From an uncultured Schlesneria sp. (GTDB lineage: Bacteria; Planctomycetota; Planctomycetia; Planctomycetales; Planctomycetaceae): DNA of 64,000 nucleotides. The notes below the pieces were generated by a model that saw only the letters and a list, made by a program, of their open reading frames with translations, was not told where the DNA came from and did no database searches. Every line of letters begins with the position of its first letter. Position 1 is the stretch's first letter. The translations under genes were made by a program, and so were the position numbers. The stretch is taken from NCBI GenBank assembly GCA_903904835.1, contig CAIVEI010000128.1, forward strand, positions 180,857-244,856. Reading direction: 5' to 3'. Positions 16,532 to 26,122 of the stretch are shown here, piece after piece.

Positions 16532-16918
16532 ATGTCATTAGCACCACTTCTCGATCACAACCAGGAAATGCCCGAACTGCAAGGGCATACAATTGGTTTT
16601 GTTGACACGCAAACCGATTGCGATGCGGTCATTCAGGAATTGAATTCGGCGGGATTTTCAGATTCGACGATGATCGTGTTAAATGGTGATAATGGTATTC
16701 GCCTGCTGACACGCATGATGTCAGGGTCATTATGGGGAGAGACCGCAGAAGATTTGCTCAAGCAAGGAGTGATCGAACTGTCTCACGGGCATTTCGCCCT
16801 GACGATTGAGGCGCGAGATCGGGATCAGGCCCTGGCTGTCGCGAATACTTCCGCAAAACACGGCGGACATGGTTTCAGTTATTTCGGAGAATTAACTGAC
16901 GAGCGGTTAACCCGTTAA
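16532..16918 (+). CDS. Conserved hypothetical protein, 128 aa
   Basis: A soluble alpha/beta protein: TIGFVDTQTDCDAVIQELNSAGFSDSTMIVLNGDNGIRLL at the N-terminus, a middle LWGETAEDLLKQGVIELSHGHFALTI, and a Gly/His-rich end (AKHGGHGFSYFGEL). The pattern of two beta-alpha-beta halves recalls general-stress proteins that contain a heat-induced or 17M-like fold, but no family can be named with confidence. ATG 16532 was preferred to GTG 16505. It is the last intact gene of the stress island. Confidence 0.6.
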   Translation: MSLAPLLDHNQEMPELQGHTIGFVDTQTDCDAVIQELNSAGFSDSTMIVLNGDNGIRLLTRMMSGSLWGETAEDLLKQGVIELSHGHFALTIEARDRDQALAVANTSAKHGGHGFSYFGELTDERLTR

Positions 16919-17090
16919 CAAAGCCCAAAAGATCATGATCAGAAATTGCTGAAATCTCCTCTGACAGCGTGCCCTGATTGTCCTGTCGGGGAACTTCTTG
17001 GGACTGGTTGTCGTGATTGGTTTGCATTGGGGACGTCTGGTTCTGAGCGGAGTCGACATTTTGGCTGTATCTGACGGGATATCCTGCTCC

Positions 17091-17302
17091 GCGTTTGAAG
17101 TCTTTGCCACGTTGGCATTCTCGTTGGTGTTGCTCGTGTTCTTTCTTTTGGGACGTAAGGACTTTCGAGACCGCGTGGTCATCGTGGCGGGCAAGACGAG
17201 GCTTGCGCTGACGAGCCAAGCCAAGCCCTGGGAGACGTCACCGACCGAATCAGCCGATACGTGGTGCTCGTGGCAACGGTCAACGGCGGTTTTGGAATCT
17301 TG
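17091..17302 (+). pseudogene. AI-2E family transporter remnant
   Basis: About 70 codons match the core of the AI-2E (DUF20) transporter family, in two frames. Frame 1 reads FATLAFSLVLLVFFLLGRKD, FRDRVVIVAGKTRLALTSQA. Then the bases CAAGCCAAGCC (about 17216-17226) look like a 5-bp duplication, after which the reading resumes in another frame as LGDVTDRISRYVVLVATVNG, GFGI. Together these follow the family order (REDLRDR, then a linker, RISRYLLxQxxVNxxFG). Both ends of the gene are missing. The remainder of 16919-17674 holds no other feature I can support. Confidence 0.6.
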
Positions 17303-17674
17303 CCTCGTTTTTTACGACGACGGTACGAGAAACGTGCAATACATTGGGAGTCGGACTACGGACTCAAGGCCGTTCTCAAATCTGTTACACCGCTCTTGAG
17401 GTAGCGGTCGTACCGCGTGTTTCGAACGCGTCATGATTAATGCGTGGAATTCTCTTTTAAATCAGAAAAGATTCAACGTCACGACGAGCAACCGACGATC
17501 ACGACCGGTGGTTGAATGAATATCTTCAGACAATGCACCTCGCCGGCTATTTGTTCTATCTGGCGGCGTATCACGGACGTCACCTCAATGCTGTAACGTC
17601 GTATGTGAGATGCGGGGCAGACATTTCACATACGGACAACCTCGAAAAATATCGGGTATTCAGCGGAGGATGAC

Positions 17675-18991
17675 GTGCAATTTGCTGTTCCTGCCACACC
17701 TTCATGTCGGATTTCGTCAACTCCCGTGCGTCTGCACGGGCTAGATGCCTTACGCGGGATTGCGGCCGTTTTCGTCGTGCTGCTGCATGCCGGGATTCCT
17801 TATATGACATCCCCGCTGTCATATCTTTTATGGCCCGCTCGGGATGCCCATCCCTGCCCCGTCGTTGATGGGCTGACGTGGTGTACCGAATGCTTTCTGA
17901 TGCCACTGTTTTTCGTTCTGGCAGGATTCTTTTCTCAGGGGATTCTGATTTCACGCGGAGAACGGAAATTCATGAAAGGTCGAACACATCGACTGATGGT
18001 GACGCAGTTCTTTGCAGGTCCCCTGGTGATGTTGCCGTGCCTGTGTATCTGGTCACTGGGCTGGATCGCTGATGGGCTGTTCGTCCCCAAGAATTTCATG
18101 AATTGGGGAATGCCGCCAGAACTCGAATCAGAACTCTATGGATTCGGACACTTCTGGTTTCTCAATTATCTTTACACCTATTGCCTGATCCTGTGTAGTG
18201 CCAGTTGGCTGACGAAGCGAATCGGCGGTGTTGACGCAGTCGAATCCGATCGTCAGTCGCCAGGGTTTCTGGCGATTGACCATGTGATGGTTTCTGTCTG
18301 GAAGCCGTTATTGCCCGCGATACCGTGTGCGCTCGTCTTATTCTATGACCCGCGAATCGTGCTTGGCTTTTATCAGACATTCATACCCGTTCTTTCGAAA
18401 CTGGCTTATTACGCGATCTATTTCTTCGTTGGTGTCGCTCTTTATCGACATCGTGCAGCGCTCCATCTGCACGCCCGCTTCGGCAAGTCTTATTTAGCGA
18501 TTGCCAGTCTGCTATTCGCTGCCGCGTTACCGATGATTCACGAACATCAGGCAACGGGATTAACGGGTGGCCGATTGGCCCTGATGTCAGGGTTGCTGGC
18601 ATTGTTTGCCTGGTACACAACATTCGGTCTGTTGGCCGTCTCACTGATGACGAAGCATGGTGAGAACGCGATCCTGCGTTATCTGGCAGAGGCTTCTTTC
18701 TGGGTCTATATCGTTCATTTGCCGTTTGTGGGGTTGACGCATGTGGCGATCGCACAGATACCCGTCCCAACGATTGCTAAATTCCTGCTGGCGGGAATAA
18801 TCCCGTTGTCGATTTCGCTGATGACTTATCATGTGTTCGTACGAGAAAAATGGCTCGGACGGTTTTTAGATGGACGATGTCGGCCAGTGAATCCCGTTAA
18901 GAACATTGTGGCGGCAACAGACGTAAATCGTCCGGTCAAGGGACCTCACTTCGCCATTTCGACCGCTGTCAAGGCGCGAGGCGGCGTTTAA
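17675..18991 (+). CDS. Acyltransferase 3 family membrane protein
   Basis: A 438-aa integral membrane protein of the acyltransferase-3/OafA type. The family signature is at the N-terminus: RLHGLDALRGIAAVFVVLLHAG (about residues 16-37), with the conserved Arg-Gly and His. About ten hydrophobic segments follow, including FFVLAGFFSQG, typical of the second helix. These enzymes move acetyl or other acyl groups across the membrane onto sugars, lipids or peptidoglycan. The start is GTG at 17675 with AGCGGAGGA in front; an ATG at 17670 is out of frame. It stands alone; no clue to the acceptor. Confidence 0.85.
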   Translation: MQFAVPATPSCRISSTPVRLHGLDALRGIAAVFVVLLHAGIPYMTSPLSYLLWPARDAHPCPVVDGLTWCTECFLMPLFFVLAGFFSQGILISRGERKFMKGRTHRLMVTQFFAGPLVMLPCLCIWSLGWIADGLFVPKNFMNWGMPPELESELYGFGHFWFLNYLYTYCLILCSASWLTKRIGGVDAVESDRQSPGFLAIDHVMVSVWKPLLPAIPCALVLFYDPRIVLGFYQTFIPVLSKLAYYAIYFFVGVALYRHRAALHLHARFGKSYLAIASLLFAAALPMIHEHQATGLTGGRLALMSGLLALFAWYTTFGLLAVSLMTKHGENAILRYLAEASFWVYIVHLPFVGLTHVAIAQIPVPTIAKFLLAGIIPLSISLMTYHVFVREKWLGRFLDGRCRPVNPVKNIVAATDVNRPVKGPHFAISTAVKARGGV

Positions 18992-19018
18992 CGCGGATGG
19001 CTGATAATCGTGGAACGT

Positions 19019-19087
19019 TAGTCCGACGCGCGAACGAGGGATCTTCATTGAATTGAAAACAAGATCCGTCGCTTGCGCGTCGGGCTA
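19019..19087. repeat. Dispersed palindromic repeat, copy 1
   Basis: Left arm 19019-19045 (starts TAGTCCGACGCGCGAACG, ends GGGATCTT) pairs with right arm 19061-19087 (starts AAGATCC, ends GCGCGTCGGGCTA) around a 15-base AT-rich loop, with a few mismatches. The same 27-bp arms recur at 57226-57353. It sits between the converging ends of the acyltransferase gene and the 966-aa gene. Confidence 0.85.
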
Positions 19088-19114
19088 TCGAATAGTACCG
19101 GTTAACGGATCGTT

Positions 19115-22015
19115 TTACTGGCGACGTTTTTGCAGGGGATTCAGCCGACGCAGATCGAGTGGCGAGTACTTGGCTGGTTCGATCGCCGACTTATTTGTCG
19201 ACGGCAGCGGAAGGCTGGAGCCGAGTTCAAATGCGGTGATTCGCAAATCGTCGACGAGAAGTTCGCCAAGCCCCTGAAGCGACAAAGTCATCGTCATTTC
19301 CTGGGTTTCGGGTACGGGACGCAGCAGCTCGAATCGCTGCCAGTCTTGCACCGCCTTCAGACGAACGGCTCCTGATTTTCCAAGTAAGCTGTCGTAAATT
19401 AACGCTCCATCAATACTGCCGATGATGGGGGTGGGAATTTTTGCCCAACCGGTCACTCGAACATACTGACCTGCGTGCACGCTGATTCCTGGCGAGACGA
19501 CTGTGACTGGTGGATTCGAAATCGAATTGGGGATCGGTTCACGAGCGATCGGACTTGCCGCGAGTCTCAGGCTGAATTTCCCCTGTTTTGCGACGGGATA
19601 AAGTTCGGCACTCGACTGAACTGTTTCAAGCATTGTCTGCTGGTGTTTCCAGTGTTCGGCGACAAGTGTTCCAATATCTTCGAATTCGCCTGACGGGAGA
19701 AGGTTTTCCAACGCATCGAGTGAGCCGAGCTTTTCAAGGCGCCGCATCAGATTCCAATGCTCTGGTAGCGATTGGAACGAAACGGCCCAAGGGCTGGTTG
19801 TCGTGGACGGAGACGTGCGAATTGCATGTTCCCAATGGTTTCGCTGCAGGAAGCGGCCGTACTGAATTGCTTCGCTGGCTTGCTGGCGGGCTTCGTCCGT
19901 TTGCTTTGCCTGCAAGGCCGATTCAGCTTTGTCCATGTGTTGCCTCGCTTCGCCGAGCAATCGCCATGCGTCCGGTCGACCGACTTCCATGTTTTGGAGC
20001 AGTTGGTCAACCTGCCGGATTCGATCGAGCTTAAGTTTTGCCAGCTCGACGAGAAGATGCGCGCTTTGTTCCTGGATGCCCGCGATTTTCTGGTTCAATT
20101 CTTCAACCAGCAATTGATCTGACGTCATTAAGATTGCCGTCGTTTGATCGAGTCGAGGGAGTGTGATTTTCACCCCTCCCGCAGCAGGTTCTCGATCCAG
20201 ATGCCGCAGTCGGCCAGTTGTGGTGATTTCCCACGCGGCGGCAGTGTCGCCTCCTCCTGGGACGATGATCGTGACATTGCGAGCGGCGAGCGGTCCTGGC
20301 ACAAACTGAGAATTCTCTTCCAGCCACATCGGCAGCAGAAGTGCGCCTCGGTCTGATCCGAACATTGCCGCCTGCATCTCGCGGGGCCGTTTTGCGAGTG
20401 CGGCTTTGGCGTCGCGGAACTTGTTCGAAGTTTCGGTTGGTCGATTCCGGCCCACCGATCCCGCAGAATCGGAGCGCGGTGTTTCCAGAGTGAACGAGAC
20501 CAATTCTGGTTTTCCACCAGATGTGATCCAGGGTTTATACAGTTCCAGTTCAAGGTTTAATTGGGTCAATGTCAGCAATCGCTCACGCGCAGCGGGCGTG
20601 TCGTCGTCGAGAGGAGTCGTCGTCCAGAATCCCAGGCCACGGCATCCTGCCGCGAGCGCGGCGTAAACTTGTAAGCGAATCTGTTCGGGTTCCAGCATCG
20701 GTCGTGACTGTGGCTCAACGTTTCGCGATAAATCGGACAACGAGGGGACCACTTCGGTCTGAATCCACGTCCAGCAAAAGGAGTCGGGCCAGGCCTGATC
20801 ACGTCGCTGAATCATCCAGTCGCGATAGTCCGCCAGTGAAAATGTGCTATTGATTGCATGACGACTGATACCCAGCAAATCGACGTGTCGAGATGTCAGT
20901 CGTTCATTGTCGATGACATCCGCAGCGATTGGCCGTTTGACTTTGCGATCGGCATCTCGAATCTGATTCGTCCAACTGCTGATTCGAGGGCGCCCGTCGA
21001 GCGTCATTCGAGCACCAAGCATCCAAAACAAAACCGCAGATGTCGATTTATTGGACTCGAAGGGAAACAGGCTGGCATCATCGGAATCGAGCGGTTCGCC
21101 GTCGGTCCCTTTCGCATACGGTGGAGCAGCGGTGACCCACAATCCCTGTCGACGGAGCGGTCCGGTGACACTGGCATCCTCGTAATCATCGACCCATGCG
21201 ACGTTGATGCCTGCTGTATCCAGGACCTCAGGACGCTCTTTATGGTATGTGATGATTCGAGGAAAAAATGGTCGACCGCTGACTTCCAGACGATGGAGGT
21301 TGAACTTTACCGGGATTCGCGTGCGTGAATCAAAAGCCGGTCCGTTGTCTATTGTCTGGTTAACTTGTTGAATTGGCTTTGCATCAGCGGTCCGATTGTT
21401 AGTTTGAAAACGAACAACAGGACTGAGCGCCAGGTCGTCTAACTGCAGGTCTGTCGTCCCGGGAGGTAGTTGTCCGTCAAGAATCACTCCGTCGACGTAC
21501 ATCTTCTTCGGTTGACCTGAGATCTGGTTCAAAGCCCGCTGCAATCGCAATTGATCGCGTATCGCCCGGTCGGTTGTACGGCACTTGAGTTGCTGCCATT
21601 GACCTGGCGTTCGGTACTGTTCCCCGACAATGAAAAGCGTTCGCGGAGTGTTCGTTTCAGGGTCGAGCACTTCAGGCAAATTGATCTTTAACGCGAGAGT
21701 AAAACCTTCGTGGTTTGACTTGACCCACAGTGATGCTTCAAGTTCATCAAGAACGGTCGCGGGGGGTAGAGAATGCTCGAATCGAACCGGTGCATTTTCG
21801 CGAGTCGAGTTGATCCGGATGAACTCTGCACCGCCAGTTCGTCCCGTTCCTCGGCGTCGCTGATGGATGGCAGTTTGGGTATCCTGTGACCGAAGTCCAA
21901 TTTGCCAGGAAACTTCCGGGCCATCAAATTCCGCGAGAAAGTCCTCTCCCATAACGGTTGTCACCGCTACGAAGAGAACTACGATGATCGCGAAGGGAGT
22001 GGACAGCGGCTGCAT
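19115..22015 (-). CDS. Large secreted protein, unknown function
   Basis: A 966-aa exported protein with signal peptide MQPLSTPFAIIVVLFVAVTTVMG. Residues 25-200 look like a carbohydrate-binding-type beta domain (FLAEFDGPEVSWQIGLRS ... ALKINLPEVLDPETNTPRT ... MYVDGVILDGQLPPGTTDL). The middle part (about 240-520) has features of a glycoside-hydrolase-like barrel: FFPRIITYHKERPEVL, INVAWVDDYEDAS, FCWTWIQTEVVPSLSDL, GLGFWTTTPLDDD. A helical region (about 640-720, AKLKLDRIRQVDQLLQNMEV) and a second beta domain (ISVHAGQYVRVTGWAKIPTP, then LVDDLRITAF) follow. No catalytic pair could be fixed. Similar giants are common in planctomycetes. Confidence 0.7.
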   Translation of the reverse strand: MQPLSTPFAIIVVLFVAVTTVMGEDFLAEFDGPEVSWQIGLRSQDTQTAIHQRRRGTGRTGGAEFIRINSTRENAPVRFEHSLPPATVLDELEASLWVKSNHEGFTLALKINLPEVLDPETNTPRTLFIVGEQYRTPGQWQQLKCRTTDRAIRDQLRLQRALNQISGQPKKMYVDGVILDGQLPPGTTDLQLDDLALSPVVRFQTNNRTADAKPIQQVNQTIDNGPAFDSRTRIPVKFNLHRLEVSGRPFFPRIITYHKERPEVLDTAGINVAWVDDYEDASVTGPLRRQGLWVTAAPPYAKGTDGEPLDSDDASLFPFESNKSTSAVLFWMLGARMTLDGRPRISSWTNQIRDADRKVKRPIAADVIDNERLTSRHVDLLGISRHAINSTFSLADYRDWMIQRRDQAWPDSFCWTWIQTEVVPSLSDLSRNVEPQSRPMLEPEQIRLQVYAALAAGCRGLGFWTTTPLDDDTPAARERLLTLTQLNLELELYKPWITSGGKPELVSFTLETPRSDSAGSVGRNRPTETSNKFRDAKAALAKRPREMQAAMFGSDRGALLLPMWLEENSQFVPGPLAARNVTIIVPGGGDTAAAWEITTTGRLRHLDREPAAGGVKITLPRLDQTTAILMTSDQLLVEELNQKIAGIQEQSAHLLVELAKLKLDRIRQVDQLLQNMEVGRPDAWRLLGEARQHMDKAESALQAKQTDEARQQASEAIQYGRFLQRNHWEHAIRTSPSTTTSPWAVSFQSLPEHWNLMRRLEKLGSLDALENLLPSGEFEDIGTLVAEHWKHQQTMLETVQSSAELYPVAKQGKFSLRLAASPIAREPIPNSISNPPVTVVSPGISVHAGQYVRVTGWAKIPTPIIGSIDGALIYDSLLGKSGAVRLKAVQDWQRFELLRPVPETQEMTMTLSLQGLGELLVDDLRITAFELGSSLPLPSTNKSAIEPAKYSPLDLRRLNPLQKRRQ

Positions 22016-22240
22016 TCTCGTCTCTCATGACCGGAAAATCCTTGTACGGTCGATTTAAGTCGCGAATACTACTGGACTTCGCAAAATTCGACTAGGTGAC
22101 TTCTCGCAGTCAGTTTGCGTTCGGTCAATCGTCGCTGTTTTCCCGCCGAATCGGCAGTTTTTCGTTGTGAACGGTCGGTCGGTGGAGCAGAATCTGATTG
22201 TCATATTGCGACGTCAACTGCATGTTGGAAGGAAGGAATT

Positions 22241-22531
22241 GTGAGCCAGATTAGTCGATTTTCCGATTCGTCCAAAAATCGATCAGGAAATGATATCCCG
22301 CGAGAATTGGCGGAGCTTGGCGAGTTGATCGTTACCCTACCGAACGTGAAAAAGGATGAATTAGAAGTCGCATTTCAGCGTGTCGTCGATTCTGTTCATC
22401 GCCGTCGTCGAACGCTGGAGGTCGTTCAGGATGCTCTTTCTCAGCTTCGTCTCGATATCAAATACCTGATGTTCGACCTCGAAGCGACGCGTCAGGAACG
22501 AGACCTGCTCCGTCAGCAGATGGAAGAATGA
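22241..22531 (+). CDS. Small coiled-coil protein
   Basis: A 96-aa protein, almost wholly helical and charged: ELAELGELIVTLPNVKKDELEVAFQRVVDSVHRRRRTLEVVQDAL, ending LMFDLEATRQERDLLRQQMEE, with heptad spacing in the last 50 residues. It is probably a coiled-coil adaptor or regulator; no family is recognised. The GTG at 22241 has GGAAGGAAGG in front; the upstream frame extension to 22115 has no ribosome binding site and odd composition. It precedes the second DUF1549/1553 gene by about 130 bp. Confidence 0.62.
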   Translation: MSQISRFSDSSKNRSGNDIPRELAELGELIVTLPNVKKDELEVAFQRVVDSVHRRRRTLEVVQDALSQLRLDIKYLMFDLEATRQERDLLRQQMEE

Positions 22532-22662
22532 ATGCGTCATTCTTGATATGTTGCGCCTGTTCGACACAATGGATGTGACAGGATGGAATCATTGCGAGTT
22601 GCGTGCGACATTGCGGATTGAGCGACGAACGGCATCACCGCGATCAAGGATCATCATTTATC

Positions 22663-25600
22663 ATGGAACAATCGATGAATTGGCGGATCGTTTGCGCCAC
22701 GTTGGCTTTGTTGACTTTTCGATGTGGTGTCGTCGAGACACAAGCGGCGGACGACATACCCGCTGTGATTGAATTCAACCGGGATATTCGACCAATTCTG
22801 TCTGAGAATTGTTTCTTTTGTCATGGTCCAGACAAGAATAAACGGCAGGCCGATCTCAGGCTGGATACTTTGGACGGGTTGACTCGTCACCCTGGCGATC
22901 CTGCGAAGCCGGGCTCTGTTGTTCCAGGAAAGCCAGCCGAAAGCGAACTCGTCCGTCGGATCAGTTCAGCCGATCCGGAAAAGGTCATGCCGCCGACCGA
23001 CAGCGGAAAACGACTCTCTCCGCGCGACATTCAACTGTTGAAACTGTGGATTGAACAGGGTGCCAATTACGAGGGGCATTGGGCCTTTCTACCGATCAGG
23101 CGTCCAGCGAATTCAAAACAAAACGAACCGGTTCAGCCAGGCGCCGCTGTGAAGACTGCAAGCACTGTCATTGATGAAATGGTTCGTGACGGGTTGGCTA
23201 GTCGAGGGCTCAAACCAAGCCCCGAGGCTGACCGAATCACGCTGATTCGTCGATTGAGCTTTGACTTAATTGGCTTACCCCCTACCCCTGAACAGGTCGA
23301 CGCTTTTGTGCGCGATACGTCACCAAACGCCTACGAAAAGGTTGTCGATGGTTTGCTTCAATCGCCGCACTACGGCGAACGGCTTGCCATCTGGTGGCTG
23401 GATCTCGTCCGGTACGCCGACAGCGTTGGTTATCATGGCGACCAGGACGTCAGTGTGTCCCCCTTCCGACAATACGTAATTGATGCATTCAATAAGAATC
23501 AGCGGTTCGATCAGTTCACGATCGAACAACTTGCCGGCGATCTTCTTCCCGAACCAAGTCGAGATCAAAAGATCGCCTCAGGCTATAACCGCCTGGGGAT
23601 GATGTCGGCCGAGGGAGGTGTGCAAGACAAAGAGTATCTTGCCAAGTACATCGCTGAACGGGTCCGGAATGCAACTGGAACGTGGCTGGGAGTGACCTTA
23701 GGTTGTGCGGAATGTCACGACCATAAATACGACCCCTTCACGACTCGCGATTTCTACCGCTTCGAAGCGTTTTTTGCCGACATCCAGGAACGTGGACTTT
23801 ATTCAGGAGCGAATTCCGACGGCAATTGGGGTTCATTCATCAAGGTTCCCAATCCTGAGCAGGAGGCGGCTCTGGCTGAACTCGACCGTCAAATCGCCGC
23901 GACGAAAACGGTACTCAATACGCCGACTGCTGAGCTTGCGGATGCTCAAGTTGCTTGGGAAAAGGCTCAGATTCTCTGGACGGTGCTGAAGCCAGCATCA
24001 ATTCAGTCACTCGGTGGTGCGACGCTGACTCTGAAAGAGGACGGGTCGGTCCTGGCCAGTGGAACAAGCCCTGCCACGGATACTTATGTTCTCAAGGTCA
24101 ATGATCTGCCGAGCGGCGTCACGGCGTTTCGACTCGAAGTCATGCCCGATGATTCGCTCCCCGCCAAGGGGCCGGGTCGAGCCGGGAATGGCAACTTTGT
24201 GCTCAGTGAATTTATTGTGGAGCAGAATTCTGTCGAAGCGACCGATCGCAGGGTCAAGTTTCAGTCGGCCACTGCCAGTTATGAACAAACCGGCGCCGCA
24301 GGCGCGAATCCTTACGGAAAATGGGCTGTCGCAGCGGCCATTGATGGAGACATCAAAGGAAAGACATGGGGCTGGGCCGTCATGGAAAAGGTGGGGCAAC
24401 CGAACGTTGCGGTCTTTGAATCGGCACGAGACGTCATCAATGAAAATGGCGTGACAATCTCGTTGCTGCAAAACCTTGATAACCCCCAGCACACTTTGGG
24501 ACGCTTTCGAATTTCCGCAACCACGTCACCACGTCCAGTGAAGGTCGACCAGTCGCTTCCTCCACAGATCAGTGCGATCCTGGCGGTTGCGGTTGATCAA
24601 CGCAGCGAAGGACAACGAAACGAACTCGCCGCACATTATCGCAAGCTCGCGCCGATACTTGAGTCGACGCGGCAGCAGTTGGCAGGACTGGAAAAGAACC
24701 GAAAGGAACTCGACGCACGCATTCCCAGTACGCTGGTGACGACGGCCGTCCAACCGCGGATGGTACGCATCTTGAGGCGAGGGAACTGGATGGACGACAG
24801 CGGTGAACAGGTCACCCCTGCCTATCCCGCGATCTTCTCAAACGCTCCCGCAGATGATCGTCGCTTGACTCGTCTGGATCTGGCACGCTGGATGACCGCC
24901 AGTGACAATCCACTCACAGCCCGAGTGTTCGTCAACCGTGTCTGGAAACTGCTGTTCGGAGCGGGATTGTCGCGTCGAGTCGATGACCTCGGAGCACAAG
25001 GAGACTGGCCAAGTCATCCTCTACTTGTTGATCAACTTGCGGGTCAGTTCATCGAATCAGGCTGGGATATCAAGCAACTGATCAAGACCATTGTGATGTC
25101 ACAGACGTACCGGCAGGCGTCGGTTTCCAATAGCGAAGTTCGAGAAATCGATCCCTACAACCGCTGGCTGGCTCGTCAGGGCCGCTTCCGGCTGGATGCG
25201 GAACTTGTCCGCGACAATGCACTCGCCATCAGTGGATTGCTGGTGTCAAAAATTGGAGGAACCAGCGTCAAGCCGTATCAGCCGCCAGGCTATTGGGCTC
25301 ATCTCAATTTCCCGACTCGCGAATGGCAGAATGGAAATGGCGAAGACTTATATCGACGAGGACTTTACACGCATTGGCAGCGGCAATACCTGCATCCGAG
25401 CCTGATGGCGTTTGATGCACCCAGCCGGGAAGAATGTACTGCCGACCGGGCTCGGTCCAACACTCCATTGCAGTCGTTGGTATTACTCAACGATCCCAGC
25501 TACATCGAAGCCGCTCGAGCGTTTGCCGAGCAGATCATTCGCCACGGAGGAGCTTCAACCAGCGAACGATTAAAGTTCGCCTTCCACCGCGCTGTGTCAC

Positions 25601-25809
25601 GTGACATTACTCCCGCAGAAACTCAAATTCTTGATCGACTGCTTCAAGGCCACCTGGCGGAATACAAATCCGACCTGAACGCCGCGAGCGAACTTTTGAG
25701 TGTCGGAGCGAAACCGGTCTCGGCTGAGATTGATAAAACCGAACTCGCCGCCTGGACCAGCGTCGCGCGAACGATCTTGAATTTGCATGAAACGATCACG
25801 CGGAACTAA
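22663..25809 (+). CDS. PSCyt1-DUF1549-DUF1553 planctomycete protein
   Basis: A 1048-aa exported protein with the full planctomycete architecture. After a signal peptide (about residues 1-29) comes the PSCyt1 domain with CFFCHGPD near residue 49 and a downstream VMPPTDSGKRLS, typical of cytochrome-c-like domains. DUF1549 (about 160-380) has RRLSFDLIGLPPTPEQVDAF, WWLDLVRYADSVGYHGD and a second CxxCH, CAECHDHKYDPFTTRDFYRF. A middle beta/coiled stretch follows, then DUF1553 (about 720-1000) with FVNRVWKLLFGAGL, WDIKQLIKTIVMSQTYRQ and PLQSLVLLNDPSYIEAARAF. ATG 22663 is preceded by AAGGA. It is paired with the DUF1501 gene downstream and is presumably involved in periplasmic polymer breakdown or redox; the function is not proven. 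Confidence 0.93.
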   Translation: MEQSMNWRIVCATLALLTFRCGVVETQAADDIPAVIEFNRDIRPILSENCFFCHGPDKNKRQADLRLDTLDGLTRHPGDPAKPGSVVPGKPAESELVRRISSADPEKVMPPTDSGKRLSPRDIQLLKLWIEQGANYEGHWAFLPIRRPANSKQNEPVQPGAAVKTASTVIDEMVRDGLASRGLKPSPEADRITLIRRLSFDLIGLPPTPEQVDAFVRDTSPNAYEKVVDGLLQSPHYGERLAIWWLDLVRYADSVGYHGDQDVSVSPFRQYVIDAFNKNQRFDQFTIEQLAGDLLPEPSRDQKIASGYNRLGMMSAEGGVQDKEYLAKYIAERVRNATGTWLGVTLGCAECHDHKYDPFTTRDFYRFEAFFADIQERGLYSGANSDGNWGSFIKVPNPEQEAALAELDRQIAATKTVLNTPTAELADAQVAWEKAQILWTVLKPASIQSLGGATLTLKEDGSVLASGTSPATDTYVLKVNDLPSGVTAFRLEVMPDDSLPAKGPGRAGNGNFVLSEFIVEQNSVEATDRRVKFQSATASYEQTGAAGANPYGKWAVAAAIDGDIKGKTWGWAVMEKVGQPNVAVFESARDVINENGVTISLLQNLDNPQHTLGRFRISATTSPRPVKVDQSLPPQISAILAVAVDQRSEGQRNELAAHYRKLAPILESTRQQLAGLEKNRKELDARIPSTLVTTAVQPRMVRILRRGNWMDDSGEQVTPAYPAIFSNAPADDRRLTRLDLARWMTASDNPLTARVFVNRVWKLLFGAGLSRRVDDLGAQGDWPSHPLLVDQLAGQFIESGWDIKQLIKTIVMSQTYRQASVSNSEVREIDPYNRWLARQGRFRLDAELVRDNALAISGLLVSKIGGTSVKPYQPPGYWAHLNFPTREWQNGNGEDLYRRGLYTHWQRQYLHPSLMAFDAPSREECTADRARSNTPLQSLVLLNDPSYIEAARAFAEQIIRHGGASTSERLKFAFHRAVSRDITPAETQILDRLLQGHLAEYKSDLNAASELLSVGAKPVSAEIDKTELAAWTSVARTILNLHETITRN

Positions 25810-25917
25810 ATCGGTCGTGACGGTACAATTGCCAGGAACCGATTGCTGAACGAGGACTAAGAATTTAAACCACGAAGGGCACGAAGAGCACGAAGAATAC
25901 AAAAAAGTCCTGGCGAG

Positions 25918-25937
25918 CCGGGGATGTCAATCCCCGG
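25918..25937 (+). terminator. Hairpin after the DUF1549/1553 gene
   Basis: CCGGGGA (25918-25924) pairs exactly with TCCCCGG (25931-25937) over a six-base loop and is followed by a T-rich run (ATTCTTTTCTTC). This fits an intrinsic terminator about 110 bp after the stop, though the T-run is interrupted. Confidence 0.5.
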
Positions 25938-25993
25938 ATTCTTTTCTTCAACAGGTTCTTTGCGCCCGGCAACGAAGTTAAGAAAGAGTTTTA

Positions 25994-26122
25994 GAACACT
26001 AATCTTCGCTAATTAACGCTAATAAGAGAAAGAGGCAGAAATTTCCTTAGAAGATTCAAACGGAGTGTATTTCAGCAGTCCTTGATTTTCTTATTAGCGC
26101 AGATTAGTGAAGATTAGTGTTC
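25994..26122. repeat. 129-bp element with 33-bp terminal inverted repeats
   Basis: Left end 25994-26026 (starts GAACACTAATCTTCGC, ends AATAAG) and right end 26090-26122 are inverted repeats with about four mismatches. The inside has no open frame. One end recurs alone at 54151-54172. It looks like a MITE-type non-autonomous element, separating the two genes of a usually tight pair. Confidence 0.72.

Noticed and set aside
16907..17224. Minus-strand open frame of about 105 codons
   Set aside because: Composition is unlike a real protein and the plus strand holds recognisable AI-2E transporter fragments.
19115..22015. Assignment of the 966-aa protein to a specific glycoside hydrolase family
   Set aside because: Barrel-like motifs are suggestive, but no catalytic acid pair could be located by eye.
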